A DNA stretch of 64,000 nt, taken from contig NC_081411.1 in assembly GCF_030272615.1 (NCBI RefSeq), positions 835,812,136 through 835,876,135 of the forward strand. The letters are read 5' to 3'. Under the pieces are notes generated by a model. That model ran no database searches, had not been told where the DNA came from, and saw only the letters and a list, made by a program, of their open reading frames with translations. The stretch is from Cryptomeria japonica (taxonomy: Eukaryota; Streptophyta; Pinopsida; Cupressales; Cupressaceae). This document shows, in pieces, positions 44,074 to 56,200 of this stretch. The first letter of the stretch is position 1. Each line of letters starts with the position of its first letter. Position numbers and translations under genes: made by a program.

Positions 44074-46390
44074 GTGATTATATCAAAAAAAATTAAATTT
44101 CCAAAGGATAAAGTCAATAGGTGATTATTGGTTTGGGAAGATATGCTTTGTTGATTTTACCGCTATTGTTTATTCATTATGATAAAGCATCTCTTTGTTG
44201 AAAAGCACGTCCTTGCAAAATTTCTCAGTCAAACTCTGTACTGTAGCCACATAAGTAGTGACGAAAATGGCTTAGGAATGTCCTATGTTTTAATAAGATC
44301 TTCCGATTGATATACAAGAATCTTATTCTTTTCTGAGTAGCTTTATAACAAGGTTTTATTTTCTTAAGGTGATACTTAAAATTCATATAAGCATCTGACA
44401 ATTTACAAGTTTGTTTGATTCCTAATGTTGGTGCGATTCTGATTTTGATATAACCTAGGTTCAAAATATGAAAGATACATTAAAGATTATGAACATAGTA
44501 TAGATTGATCAAGCTTCATGATAGAGGATTTGATTATCCTGATGAGAGACTTGACGATGATGTTGATTTTTTTGTACTTAAGACATTTGAATCAATAGCT
44601 TGTTGAATGTTTATGCTTATAGAAATCTTTTGGGAATAGCCTGTCGGATTAGTGACCTAGTTGTTGAGATAGTTTGAAAATATGTGATGGTTTAGAGACA
44701 AATCTACTCAAGAATTATTTCGATACTGATGTTTTGACACTTTAGTTTGATCTGGTGTTCAAATGTTAGAAAGCCTTTGTATTACCCTTTTGATCAATAT
44801 TTTTTTTTGGGGAAATTTGTTGGATTTTTGCTTACACGTAGATGATAGTTTTCTTCAATTTTTGACCATTTGGAACATGTTACAGACATAGAAGACACAA
44901 TTTTTAATAAACAAAATACACAAGAAAGTACAAATCTTATGGCAGGTTGAGACAATAGTTATTGAATCTCACATGGGGTTTCCCCCAAGGCTACGCTATT
45001 CAAAGCGAATATTTAGATGCTTGACCCCACTAGCTCCACCCTCGACACTCACTTTTTCGGGGCATCCAAGCACCAGTTTTCATGAAAAACTTCCCATGAC
45101 AAACTTTATATCTCTACTAAGAACCGTATGTGTGTGAGCCACTTCAGAGGTCCGACCTCCTGCGCCAACAACTAGAAGGATTTTGGCAACTAGTACAAGT
45201 TGTTTTTAGTAAAGGCTTGCGGTCATGTGGCCATACATGTGGCACTTTCAGCTCTATAAATACAGAAGGTTCCCAGCTTATAGAGGTTACGCTCCATAGG
45301 GTTTATGGGGAAACATAGTGTCGGTATGAATTTATCAGCACATGTTGTTTGGGACTTTCGTCACAAACATGATTTATTTAGAGTGGATTGGAAGGACTTG
45401 GTATTAACCCATTTCCACTTTAGGTCATTCCCATCTCACTGGCCCCCTCAAGACAGCACGAGAAGGCAAGCCCTCTAAAGGATTTAATTTCTTGAAAGTA
45501 AAGAAAGAATAAAAGAGTGGGTTTGGCTTTTTGATCACCCAATTAAGGAGAGAGCATATACCTACCACTTTCAAGACATAGAATATAAGTGTTATTTTTA
45601 GCTTTCCATAGCAATGTGATCTATCCTCTATTTGGAGATGTTGCTCCAACACACATGGTGTTTATTTTAGCCCTTTTAAAAGTCTAGGTGCAACTATTTT
45701 AGAGAAGTTACTCAAAATGTAAGTTGCATGCTGTCAATTTATCCCCTTAGTTAGACTAAATGAGAAAGACATGATATATTACTTTCCAAAATAAGGCTTT
45801 TAATTAACTAGGTGAGGAAATGCATAAAATTTGCCTTAAACACCATCCTGCACATGCATGTTAGTAGTTCAACAAATTTAATTTCTTGGACATTCGGTCC
45901 TGCAAGAAAATTTTGTTAGTTGCAAACAAAAGCGCTATTCTAACATATGCGCTATCTTTCACCTCAAAAGCGCTAATCTACAGAGAAAAAGCGCTAACCT
46001 GTGCTACAAAAGTGATGCTCTATGGACTCAAAAGATGCAAGAAAATTTTGGTAGTTGCAAACAAAAGTGCTATTCTAGCATATGCGCTATCTTTCACCTC
46101 AAAAGTGCTAACCTGCACTACAAAAGCGATGCTCTATGGATTCAAAAGCATGAATGTGCTAACCTAGAGGACAAAAGCATTAACCTATAATGCAAATGCA
46201 CAGATTTTTAGACAAAAGCGCTAACCTGCATGGCATATGTATTAACCTGCAATGCAAATGCGTTAACCTAAGATGCAAATGCGCTAACCTATCAAACAAA
46301 AGCACTATCATAATTCACACATGCATGAATCTACATTACAAATATGTTAATTTTACTTTTGTGAGATTTTTAAGGGTATATGCGAGGTCC
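44074..46390 (-). other. 5' leader of element D
   Basis: 2.3 kb between primer site and gag. The only frame of note is 44225-44464 (minus, 79 codons), which I cannot assign. An array of GCGCTAACCT units fills 45895-46345. Long leaders, sometimes with an extra ORF, are typical of Ogre-like elements; no clear extra ORF survives here. Confidence 0.55.
45895..46345 (-). repeat. AGCGCTAACCT array in the D leader
   Basis: More than fifteen degenerate units of CAAAAGCGCTAACCTGC / CAAATGCGCTAACCT (plus strand) with a period near 21-30 bases; 45892-46010 and 46027-46140 also form a larger duplicated block. In the element's sense this reads GGTTAGCGCATTTG, matching the array ahead of the PMD gene. Confidence 0.85.
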
Positions 46391-46415
46391 ATGGGCCCCA
46401 CGATGGGTGCCAAAA
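46391..46415 (-). other. Primer-binding-like site of element D
   Basis: Minus strand TTTTGGCACCCATCGTGGGG follows the LTR directly, where the tRNA-complementary site should be. A TTTGGCGCCCACCGTGGGG form is, as I recall, common in plant Gypsy elements; I do not assign the tRNA. Confidence 0.65.
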
Positions 46416-47588
46416 TATGTCGACTTGAATTTCATCCTCAGAATGCTACCTACAACAAGTTAGTTTCACAAAATATAAATGGAAATGCAACAGGAAATCC
46501 AAACTCAATCAATGAAACTACATGAAATACATATGAAATAAAAATACTGATATTACCTTCATAGTTTATGTCTCATTGTGTCCTAACTCTATTGTTCCTG
46601 GTTGCACATGATGTGCTGTCAGACAATGCACTGATAGCTTCCAAGATGGCATATGAAGAATGGAATGATAACTGATAGTTAACCGATACTATGATATGCA
46701 ATACTACATGATTATGCTAAAATGCTAATTGCTATTTGCTTCAAGATTAAAACTCACGGATGCATAAGTTTTACAAATGATTTGCTTGAAAATGCACTTG
46801 AAGTCTAATTCTCTCTCAACTAAAGCTATTGATTTTATAGACCTTAAGAGGATGAGATGATGTGGCTTAGATCAACGGTCTTAATCAAATCTGTAGATTT
46901 GGATGGCTATGAGCAAAGGTGAAGGTTGAGAGAAAGGGGGAAGGAGAAGACAAGTGTCACTCATCTTACCTTGACTATGTTGCTGACTGAGGGAATCTAG
47001 GGATGGTTGGAGAAGATTTAGGCATGAGAAGACAAGTGGACTCAAGTCCTTCCTAAGATGTAGGGGGTGTTGGAGAGAATATAGAAGATGGTTATGAAAT
47101 ATGTGTATGTACACAATATTCATTGAATTTGGTGGTTGAAGATAAACGATGAATTAATATTTAAGAAATATTAATTTCCTTAGCCACATGATGGATGAGC
47201 TGGCAAAGGGAAGATGAAGTGGATATGGAAGGTGAGTTGGATAAGAAAGATTAAATAATTTAGAAAATCATTTAATAGTTGATAGTATAGGCTAGGAGAA
47301 TAACCATTAAATATTAGATATTTAATTGATTGGAGGAGATAATTAAATATTAGATATTTAATTAACTTGGTTAAAAGGATAATTAAATATTATATATTTA
47401 ATTATTTTAGAGGAATAGAATAGATGAATTAATTAATAAAATATTTTAATTAAATTAATTAATAGAAAGACACAAAAAATGAATTAAATAAATTAATCTT
47501 TTCAAAATAAATATTTAATGGAAGAATAACTATTAAATAAATATATAATATTTATTTAATCGCTCATAGCCAATTTTATGTGTATACA
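46416..47588 (-). repeat. 5' LTR of element D (intact)
   Basis: 1173 bp. On the minus strand it starts TGTATACACATAAAATTGG and ends GTCGACATA. It carries AT palindromes (about 47300-47405) and a minus-strand TATA-like TCTATAAAATC near 46830. It serves as the uninterrupted reference for the split left LTR. Confidence 0.92.
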
Positions 47589-47593
47589 GGTTC

Positions 47594-50080
47594 ATACAAA
47601 CCTCTGTGGACCAGTAAGGACTAAAAGTATTCAAGGTGACAGATATTTTATGATCTTCACTGCTGATTGCTTAAGAATGATGTGGGTCACATTCTTGAAG
47701 GACAAAACATAAGCCTTTAGTAAGTTCAAGACATCCAGGGCCTTAGCTGAAAAGGAAAGTGGTAAGAAGATAAAGTGTCTAAGGACTGATCAAGGTGGTG
47801 AATTTACTTTAGAGGAATTCACTAGATATTGTGAAGACAATGGAATTAAGAGGCAACTTTCTGCACCAAGGAAACCACAACATAATGGTATTGCAGAGAG
47901 GAACAACCAGTCAGTTGTTGAACCCGCTAGAATGATGCTAATGCAAGGAGGTGTACAAAAAAATTTCTGGAGAGAAGCTGTCAGCACAACTATCTACACT
48001 GTGAACTGGATATTGGTAAAGAGAGGTAAGGATAAAAATCCTTATGAATACTGGTATGATAGATCACCTAATGTCAGTTATTTTAAGATTTCTGGCAGTA
48101 AATGTTTTATCAAGAGAGGTGACTATGTTAGTAAGTTTGAGGCTAAAAGTGATGAAGGCATATTTATTGGTTACTCCACCAAGAGTAAGGCCTTTAAATG
48201 TTACAAATAATCATTGAGAGTGCTAATGTCCGAGTGGATGAGTGTCCCAAAGTTTTAGGAGAAACTAGTAAGGAAAAGAAGGAAGATGAACCTTACATTC
48301 TGATTTTGGAACCAGAACCGATGAAGCCAGAAGTCGGTGAAGTGAATGTTGTAGTACCAGTTCAACTGAAACATGTAGATTCAGAAGAAGATGATGATAA
48401 TGAGGAAGAAAATCCTGAAGATAATGATCATGTCATTACAAAGTATGTGAGACTCAATAATAATCCTGACTAGATCATTGGAGATAAAGATGCTGGAGTT
48501 TTAACCAGAAGAAGAATTAGAGAGAATTCTTGCATGATCTCCACTATTGAGCCTAAAACAGCTAGGGGAGCATTTGGATATGATCACTAGATTAAAGCTA
48601 TGGAAGAAGAGCTTGACTAGATTGAGAAGAACAATACATGGAAACTAGTACCTAGACTGGTGAATAAAAATGTGATAGGCACTAAATGGGTATTCAGGAA
48701 TAAATTGAATGAAGATGGAATAGTAGTCAGAAACAAAGCTAGATTGGTATGCAAAGGTTATGCACATAAAGAAGGAGAAGACTATGGTGAGACATTTGCA
48801 CCAGTTGCTAGATTGGAAGGTGTTAGGACTCTACTTGCATTTGTAGCATATAAGGGATTCAAAGTATATCAGATGGATGTGAAGTCAACATTTCTAAATG
48901 GAATACTGGAAGAAGAAGTATACATTGAGAAGCCGGATGGTTATGCTTTGACTGATGCAAAGGATATGGTATGTAAATTGAACAAGGCACTATATGGTTT
49001 GAAGCAAGCATGAAGAGCATGGTATGAAAGGATACATTCACACCTGATGAAGATAGGTTTCTAGAGAACCAATGAAGACAACAATATATATCTCAAATCT
49101 GAAGGAGATAAGATACTGGTGAGTGAAGTGTTTGTGGATGATATCATATTTGGAGGGAATGATGAAATGAGTGGTGACTTTGCTAATGAGATGAAAAGTG
49201 AATTTGAAATCTCTAGTAGGAGAGATAAAATTCTTCATATGTTTGCAAATTTAGTAGACGAAGAGTGGCATTTTTATCACAAAGTCTAAGTATGTGAAAG
49301 AGGTATTGAAGACATTTGGAATGAGTGACTATAAACTAGTTGGGACACCAGTGGTTACAAGTTGTAAACTATCTAAGGAGGATGATGCCGCATCTGTTGA
49401 TGAAAACGAGTACATGTCAATGATAGGAAAATTGCATTATGTTGTTCACAACATACCGAATATTTCTCATATAGTTGGTTTAGTTTCCTTATTTTAGAAG
49501 AATCCAAAGGAGACACACTTGACAAAAACCAAAAGGATATTCGGATATTTGAAAGGTACTATTGACTATGGATTATGGTATCCATATGCATGTAACTTTG
49601 ATTTGAAGGTTTATATAGATGTAGACTGGGCAGGTAATGTTGATGATAGGAAGAGCACAACGGGTGGTGCATTATTTTTTGGAGGAAGACTTGTATCATG
49701 GAGCAACAATAAGAAGAGCTATGTATCACAGTCCACTGCTGAAGCTAAATATGTTGTAGTGTATATGAATTGTACCTAGGCAATCTGGATAAAACACATT
49801 CTAGAAGGATTCAAGCTGAAGATTATAGAGCCAGTAAATATTTTATGTGACAACACCAGTACAATAAATATTTCAAAGAACTTGGTGTTGCATGCTAACC
49901 AAGCATATTGAGCTGAAATATCATTTCTTGAGAGAGAAAGTGCAGAGTAAAGATGTGTAATTGGAGCATGTATCTACTAAGGAGTAGCTAGCATATATCT
50001 TTACTAAACCTCTACCTAAGAGTACTTTTGAGTATCTTAGAGGTCATCTAGGGGTTGTGCCCCTACATGAGGTCAATTAA
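47594..50080 (+). pseudogene. Copia C gag-pol, second half (integrase, RT, RNase H)
   Basis: It starts in the integrase core right after D's target duplication (LCGPVRTKSIQGDRYFMI). LRTDQGGEFT is near 47785, and integrase continues past NGIAERNNQS to KFEAKSDEGIFIGYSTKSKA (about 48180). RT begins near 48600 ([17 protein letters not shown]) with [18 protein letters not shown] and the active-site FVDDIIFGG (about 49130). RNase H includes DVDWAGNVDDRKSTTGGA (about 49618) and ends HEVN before TAA at 50078. It is broken by stops near 48210, 48471, 48618, 49010 and 49497 and by frameshifts near 48190 and 49200. Non-functional. Confidence 0.88.
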
Positions 50081-50432
50081 GCAAGATGTGGAATACATCA
50101 GTCCCAAAGCTAATTGAAGAATCTTGAAGTAGGATTGGTGTAGAGTGGAGTTATTCCACAGGGGGAGCATCAAGTTGCAGATTATTGATGCAAAACAATA
50201 AAGTATGACACTGCATATTTTACTTTCACTTTGACATTTTTGTCAAAGGGGGAGAAGAACTATATGATTATGGGGAGAAGAATTGTATGATTGATAGAGA
50301 AAAGATCTATAGCCAGTTACCAATTGAAGACATGGTGACTCAGTTGAAGGAGAATACATGGTAAAATATAAACCAAGATTCCTATATGCAATCACCACAA
50401 TCAAGGGTATTGATATTTGTATTTCCATCAAT

Positions 50433-50446
50433 GCCGAAGGGGGAGA
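50433..50446 (+). other. Polypurine tract of Copia C
   Basis: GCCGAAGGGGGAGA precedes the LTR start TGTTGGAATTTG by one base, the same context as in A and G. Confidence 0.8.
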
Positions 50447-50447
50447 T

Positions 50448-51824
50448 TGTTGGAATTTGCATGAAGATTGCATTGATGTCAATTATAACCAGTAATGATG
50501 TTATTTTGCAACCAGTAGGTGAGCTAGTGATAGAAACTGGTATTACTTGAGAAGAATTGAGATCAAATAATAACCCTACCTGTTGATGTGCTAAACCCTA
50601 ATCGATGGATCTTGGTGAATATTTTGTATTGGTTTATGATCAAATGATGAATGGTAATGATTATGCCACATATGCATGTTGTATGTGAAGAGTTTCAAAT
50701 GGTTTTTGGTGTGTAGAGATAACTGTTTTATCTTGGGAATGAGCAAGTACATTGCATGAAGTGGAAACCATGTGATGAGTTACAAGAATCAATTAAGCGG
50801 TGATCAAGGAGCGATTGAGGTTGTCTTGAATAATGTGCAATGATTTCTATGTAATCTAATGGTCATACTTGAACCGATTTATTTGTAATCTCTACAAGAT
50901 CTTAGGTTTGTGATTTGTTATCGACCTGTTGTTTTGCTTATAAGGTCAATGAGTTGTTTTGTTGTAGTGTTGGCAATTTTGGTTAAGTGTAAGTGTGATT
51001 GGTTGTCAAACCAGAAGGTGTATCTATAGTATGTGTGAAGACAGGTAGAAGCATGAAAAGGATCTGATCAAGTAAAGTAGTGCTATTCACCAATTCAACA
51101 AACCCCTATTGTTCTCTAACAATTACAATAGTCAAATTCCTTAACAACCCTTAATAGGGTAAGCTCTAACAGGCTTAGTGCTATCTAAATCCTCTAACCA
51201 GGTGATCCATTAGCTTGGATTTCAAATCCTCTACTGAGGTTACTCCTAATAGGGTATTGCTTCTAATAGGGCATTATAGTCGATCCCTTAACTAGGTGGT
51301 CCGTAAAAGATCTGTTCTTAATATGAATTTTTGTAAAGCTTTAACAGGCTTGGCTCCTAATAGGGTGAACTTCAGAAGAGTTCAAAATACTTGTGGGTAT
51401 TCATCCCCACAATGGTTTTTCCCATTTGGGTTTCCATGTCAAAATCATCGTGTCAAGTGGTGAATGTTTTTGTGGTTATGTTTTCTATGATTAATTTTCT
51501 TAGTTGCTAAATCCACTTAGATATGATAAGCTGATCGATAGTAATCTGAAATGTGCTTTTACTATTGTTAGTAAAGTATTTGAATGTTTTTTTAAAAGGT
51601 TGCGAGAGTTTTAGAGTTGTTATACTATTATTCTATTATGACAGTCAATCAGTATACTTGCCAATGATATTGTAATTGGTAGTTTAGTGTTTGAACCTGT
51701 CAGTCCTAAGTTTGAATTGAGAGGTTGTTTTTTGAGTTTGGTGAAAGTTAAGTCAGTTTTCCATCTACTGATTCACCCCCTCTCTCAGTAGTTGTTCGGA
51801 TCCTTATTGATTCATCATACCATT
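50448..51824 (+). repeat. 3' LTR of Copia C (main part)
   Basis: It starts TGTTGGAATTTGC; its last 290 bases match the 5' remnant at 4890-5175. It is cut by element G; the final bases CCATCA are at 58713-58718, giving about 1.38 kb in total. Confidence 0.87.
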
Positions 51825-52887
51825 TGTTAGGTCTCGAAGAAAACTAAGAGGGGGGGGGGTGAATCAGTTGTCACATAAATTCAAACCAAAAACCACTTAA
51901 CCAACTTAATGCTTAATATCGGTAAACCAGTTATGCATGTCATAGATAGTGTTAACAGTTAATTTCTATACCGGTAAATATTAATGCATGAAACATAAAC
52001 ACAAAGTCATCCACAACACATAACACCAATATATGTATGTGGAAACCCTGTAAGGAGAAAAACCATGGTGGGAAACCTTACCCACAATCAGATGATACTA
52101 CTACAAATAGTAAGTGTACATAAATGGGGTCTGCACATGCAGAAAGGCCAACATCCTAGAGCTCACTGCTCAATCACAAAATGCGAGTCACACTAAATAC
52201 AGTTGGATGGTTAAATCCAATAAGAATGTACTGCAGAAAATAACATCTTCATATGCTGGATTTAGTACCGGTGTAATGCTGATATGCTTTCACAAAAACC
52301 TAGCTTCTCCTTCAAATGATGTCTTCATGTATAGCTCTACTTAATCTCACATATACCTTCACTTAATTCTTTTTCCCATTCCCCCATTTGATCTTACAAA
52401 TAAGATCTTACATTTATACCATAACCTAAGACCAATTTTAGTACGTCGGCTCTACAAGATATTACAATAAAAACATTTTACAAACAATATAATATCCGAT
52501 ACAATAACTGATTAAACATGTTGGCTTAATGCATTTACAACAATAATAAATCATCTCCATAGCGTGCCATGCTGATCTGGAAAAGATAAACCTACTGGTG
52601 TAACCCTAGGTAACCCTAGACCTATTTGTCAGTAAAAGCAAATATGCAAATATGATTATACCAATGATTAATTCTTCAAAACAAAGTGTCCACACGATGT
52701 CTTTGACATTACCAAGTGTCTTCCATATCATTCCAAGTGTCGGTGATCATTATATCCTGCTGGTGAACCATATACTTGTAACTATGCAATAGTTACTTGC
52801 TTGCTGGTGAATGTTGCTGGATCTCTAGAGTGCTAGTGCTTTAGTAGGTGTTGACATCAATGACAAAACCATACCAAAATACCAACA
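51825..52887 (-). repeat. 3' LTR of Copia G
   Basis: 1063 bp, highly similar to 57647-58712. It has a G-run near 51850 and is followed on its internal side by the purine tract. Confidence 0.93.
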
Positions 52888-52900
52888 ATCTCCCCCTTTG
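52888..52900 (-). other. Polypurine tract of Copia G
   Basis: Minus strand AAAGGGGGAGAT abuts the LTR, preceded by CAATGCC as in A. The 3' non-coding part of G continues to 53243 with no gene. Confidence 0.85.
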
Positions 52901-53243
52901 GCATTGATGACAACACAAGATGGAAAAACCATCAAAGTGCTAGAACAAAAATGCCAAATACCAAAACCAACAATCTCCCCTAAACAACAATCTCTCCCCC
53001 TGGGAGCAACATGTGTTATCCAAAGGTTTTCAATACCAATCTCTCTTTAAAAGATAATGTGTTTTTCCATAGATAACTACCCCCCCTTGACATCAAATGC
53101 CAAATTTAAAAATCAAGTTCATATACAAAATACCAATCAATTCAATATACCAACTACTCCCCCTGAGAAGTAGCTTCCTCATCAAGGACCGGAGTAAAAG
53201 ATTTGTCTTTGAATTCTGCCGGTTGATGACAATCATCAACTGT

Positions 53244-56200
53244 CTAAGTCTCTACCAGTGGTGGTATGACTCCAAGCTGATCTTTGAGATATTCAAAAGT
53301 CTCCTTAGGCAAAGATTTTGTGAAAATATCTGCAAGTTGTTCTTTAGTATTCACATAAACTAGTTTTATCTCTTTTTCTTGAACTTTTTCCCTTAGAAAA
53401 TTCAGTTTGATAGAAACATGTTTTGTTTTAGAATGTAATACTGGATTCTTAGATATATCAATTGCTGTAGTGATATCATAATATATAGTAATAGGTTCCT
53501 TGCATTTTACCTTTATGTCTTTCAGCATTTTCTTAAGCCATAGTACCTATGTATAGTTAGTTGTTGTGGCAGCATATTCTAATTCTGATGTTGATAAAGA
53601 TATACAACTCTATTTCTTACTTAACCAAGAGACTAATCTCTTTCCAAGAAAGAATGCTCCGCCGGTGGTGCTTTTTCTATCATCCACATCTCCTACCCAA
53701 TTTGCATCTGTTTATGCACATAGATCAAAATTTTCATCTCTAGGATACCATAATCCAAGATTTGTAGTGCCTTGTAAGTACCGAAAAATCCTTTTTACTG
53801 CTGATTCATGATTTTCTCTAGGATTTCTTTGAAATATAGAAACAATACATACTGCATTCATAATATCAGGTCTGGTTTGTGTCAAATACAATAAACCTCC
53901 TATCATAGATTTGTATCTAGTTGGATTAACAGGTGTAGATTCATCCCTTTGAGATAATTTGTCATTTGTAGTCATAGGTGTGCTTGCCGGTTTAGAGTTC
54001 TCCATCCCGAATTTCTTTAGTAACTCTTTCAAGTACTTGGATTGACTAAAAAATATACCTTTGTTAGTCTGTGAAATCTAAAATCCTAAAGAGAATTTTA
54101 TTTCACCAATCATAGACATTTCAAATTCTTGCTGCATTTTAGTAGAAAATTCCTTACATAATCCATCTTCTCCTCCAAAGATTATATCATCAACGAATAC
54201 TTCTATAATTAAGATGTCATCATTAGTTATTTTGTAATATAAATTGTTATCTGCATTTCCTTTAGTAAAACCAATCTTTAAAAGATACTTATCCAACCTT
54301 GCATACCAAGCTCTTGGGGCTTGTTTCAATCCATACAGAGCTTTTCTTAACCTGCAAACCATATCATTGTCATCTATCAAATAAAATCCATCAGGTTGTT
54401 CAATATAGACTTCCTCTTCAAGATCTCTATTCAAGAATGTACATTTAATATCCATTTGATAAACTTTGTAGTTCTTGTGAGATGCAAAAGCCAAGAATAA
54501 TTTGACTGCCTCAATTCTAGCTACCGGTGCAAAGGTTTCATTGTAATCAACTCCTTCTTTCTAAGAATATCCCTTACACACTAGTCTTGCTTTATTTCTA
54601 ACAACCTTACCATCTTCATTAAGTTTGTTTCTAAATACCCATTTAGTTCTAATTTCATTTTTATCTTTAGGTCGGGGAACTAATGTCCAAGTATTATTTT
54701 TCTCAAATTGTTCTAATTCTTCTTCCATAGCTTTAATCCAAAAGTTATCTTCACATGCCTCATTAATAGATGATGGTTCAATTTGAGAAATAAGACATAC
54801 CTCTTCATTTGCCAATCTTCCTCTTGCCATAACTCCTTTAAATTTGTTTCCAATTATCTGATCTTCAGAATGATTCAATCTTACATACCGAGGTGTCTTA
54901 GTTTGATGTTGTTCTTCAATTACTATGGAATCCTCTAATGGTACCGAGGTAATTGAACCATCATTAATAGATGATGGTTCAATTTGAGAAATAAGACATA
55001 CCTCTTCATTTGCCAATCTTCCTCTTGCCATAACTCCTTTAAATTTGTTTCCAATTATGTGATCTTCAGAATGATTCAATCTTACATACCGAGGTGTCTT
55101 AGTTTGCTATTGTTGTTCAATTACTGTGGAATCCTCTGATGGTACCGGGGTAATTGGATCTTCATTCTGTACCAGTGGATTTAGTGTAGGTTCTTTTATC
55201 ACAATTTCTGTTACCAGTTCAGAGTCTATATACCTTGAAGTTCCTCTGAATTGTTCATCAATTTTTACATTTGTACTCTCAACAATTTTTTGCAATCTCT
55301 AGTTAAAACATCTATATGCCTTGCTCTTAGATGAATAACCAAGAAATATTCCTTCATCACTTCTAGGATCGAATTTTCCAATATTCTCATCTCTTCTAAT
55401 ATAACATTTACTTCCAAAAATTCTGAAATACTTTAGAGTAGGAGTATTACCAAACCATAGTTCATGAGGGGTCTTATCGGTTTCACCTTTGATGTGAACT
55501 TTGTTGAATGTATAGATGGCTGTGCTGACTGCTTCTCTCCAATATACATGTGGTAAATTTTCTTCAAATAACATACTTCTTCCTGCATCCAAGATAGTTC
55601 TATTTTTCCTTTCAACAACTCCATTCTGCTATGGTGTCCAAGGTGCTGATAGCTATCTTCTTATTCCATTCACTTCACATAATGTATTGAAGTCCTTAGA
55701 TGTGAATTCTCCTCCTTGATCTGATCTTAAACATTTGATTTTCTTACTGGTTTCATTTTCAACCATTGCTTTGAACAGTTTGAACTTTTCAAGTGATTCT
55801 GATTTTTCTCTGAGGAAAGTAACCCAACACATTCTAGAATAATCATCAATAATTAGCATGAAATATCTATCACCTTGTAAGCTTTTAGTTCTAGCTGGAC
55901 CACATAAATCAGTGTGAATCAAATCAAGAGCATTATTGGATTTTTCTGGAATACTTTTGAAACTAGCTCTAATTTGTTTTCCAAAATGACATTCCTTACA
56001 TATTGTATTCTAAGGTTTCACAATTTAAGGTAGATCTCTAGCTGCCTTAGAAGTACTGATCTTTACCATGCAATCAAAGTTTACATGATAGAGTCTCTTA
56101 TGCCATAACCAACTTTCATCTATATGTGCAATCAAGCATGCCTTTTCACTATTATTCAAATGAAAGATATTACCTCTAGTATGATTACCGGTTGCAATTT

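Larger units (their letters stand above)
6838..47588 (-). mobile_element. Element D: Tat/Ogre-like Gypsy retrotransposon, about 17.5 kb without its insertions
   Basis: Flanked by the exact 5-bp duplication GGTTC (6833-6837 and 47589-47593) inside Copia C's integrase. The right LTR is 1173 bp and contiguous. The left LTR is split into three pieces that sum to 1175 bp (6838-7004, 14776-15137, 22565-23210). A primer-binding-like site on the minus strand follows the right LTR and a purine tract precedes the left one, so D reads right to left: leader, gag, protease, RT, [F], RNase H, integrase, spacer, antisense PMD gene, 3' LTR. Every protein frame has stops. B, A and F are nested inside. Confidence 0.9.

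Noticed and set aside
45130-45318. Plus-strand open frame of 62 codons in the D leader
   Set aside because: No domain, no conserved context; the leader is decayed and a chance frame of this size is expected.
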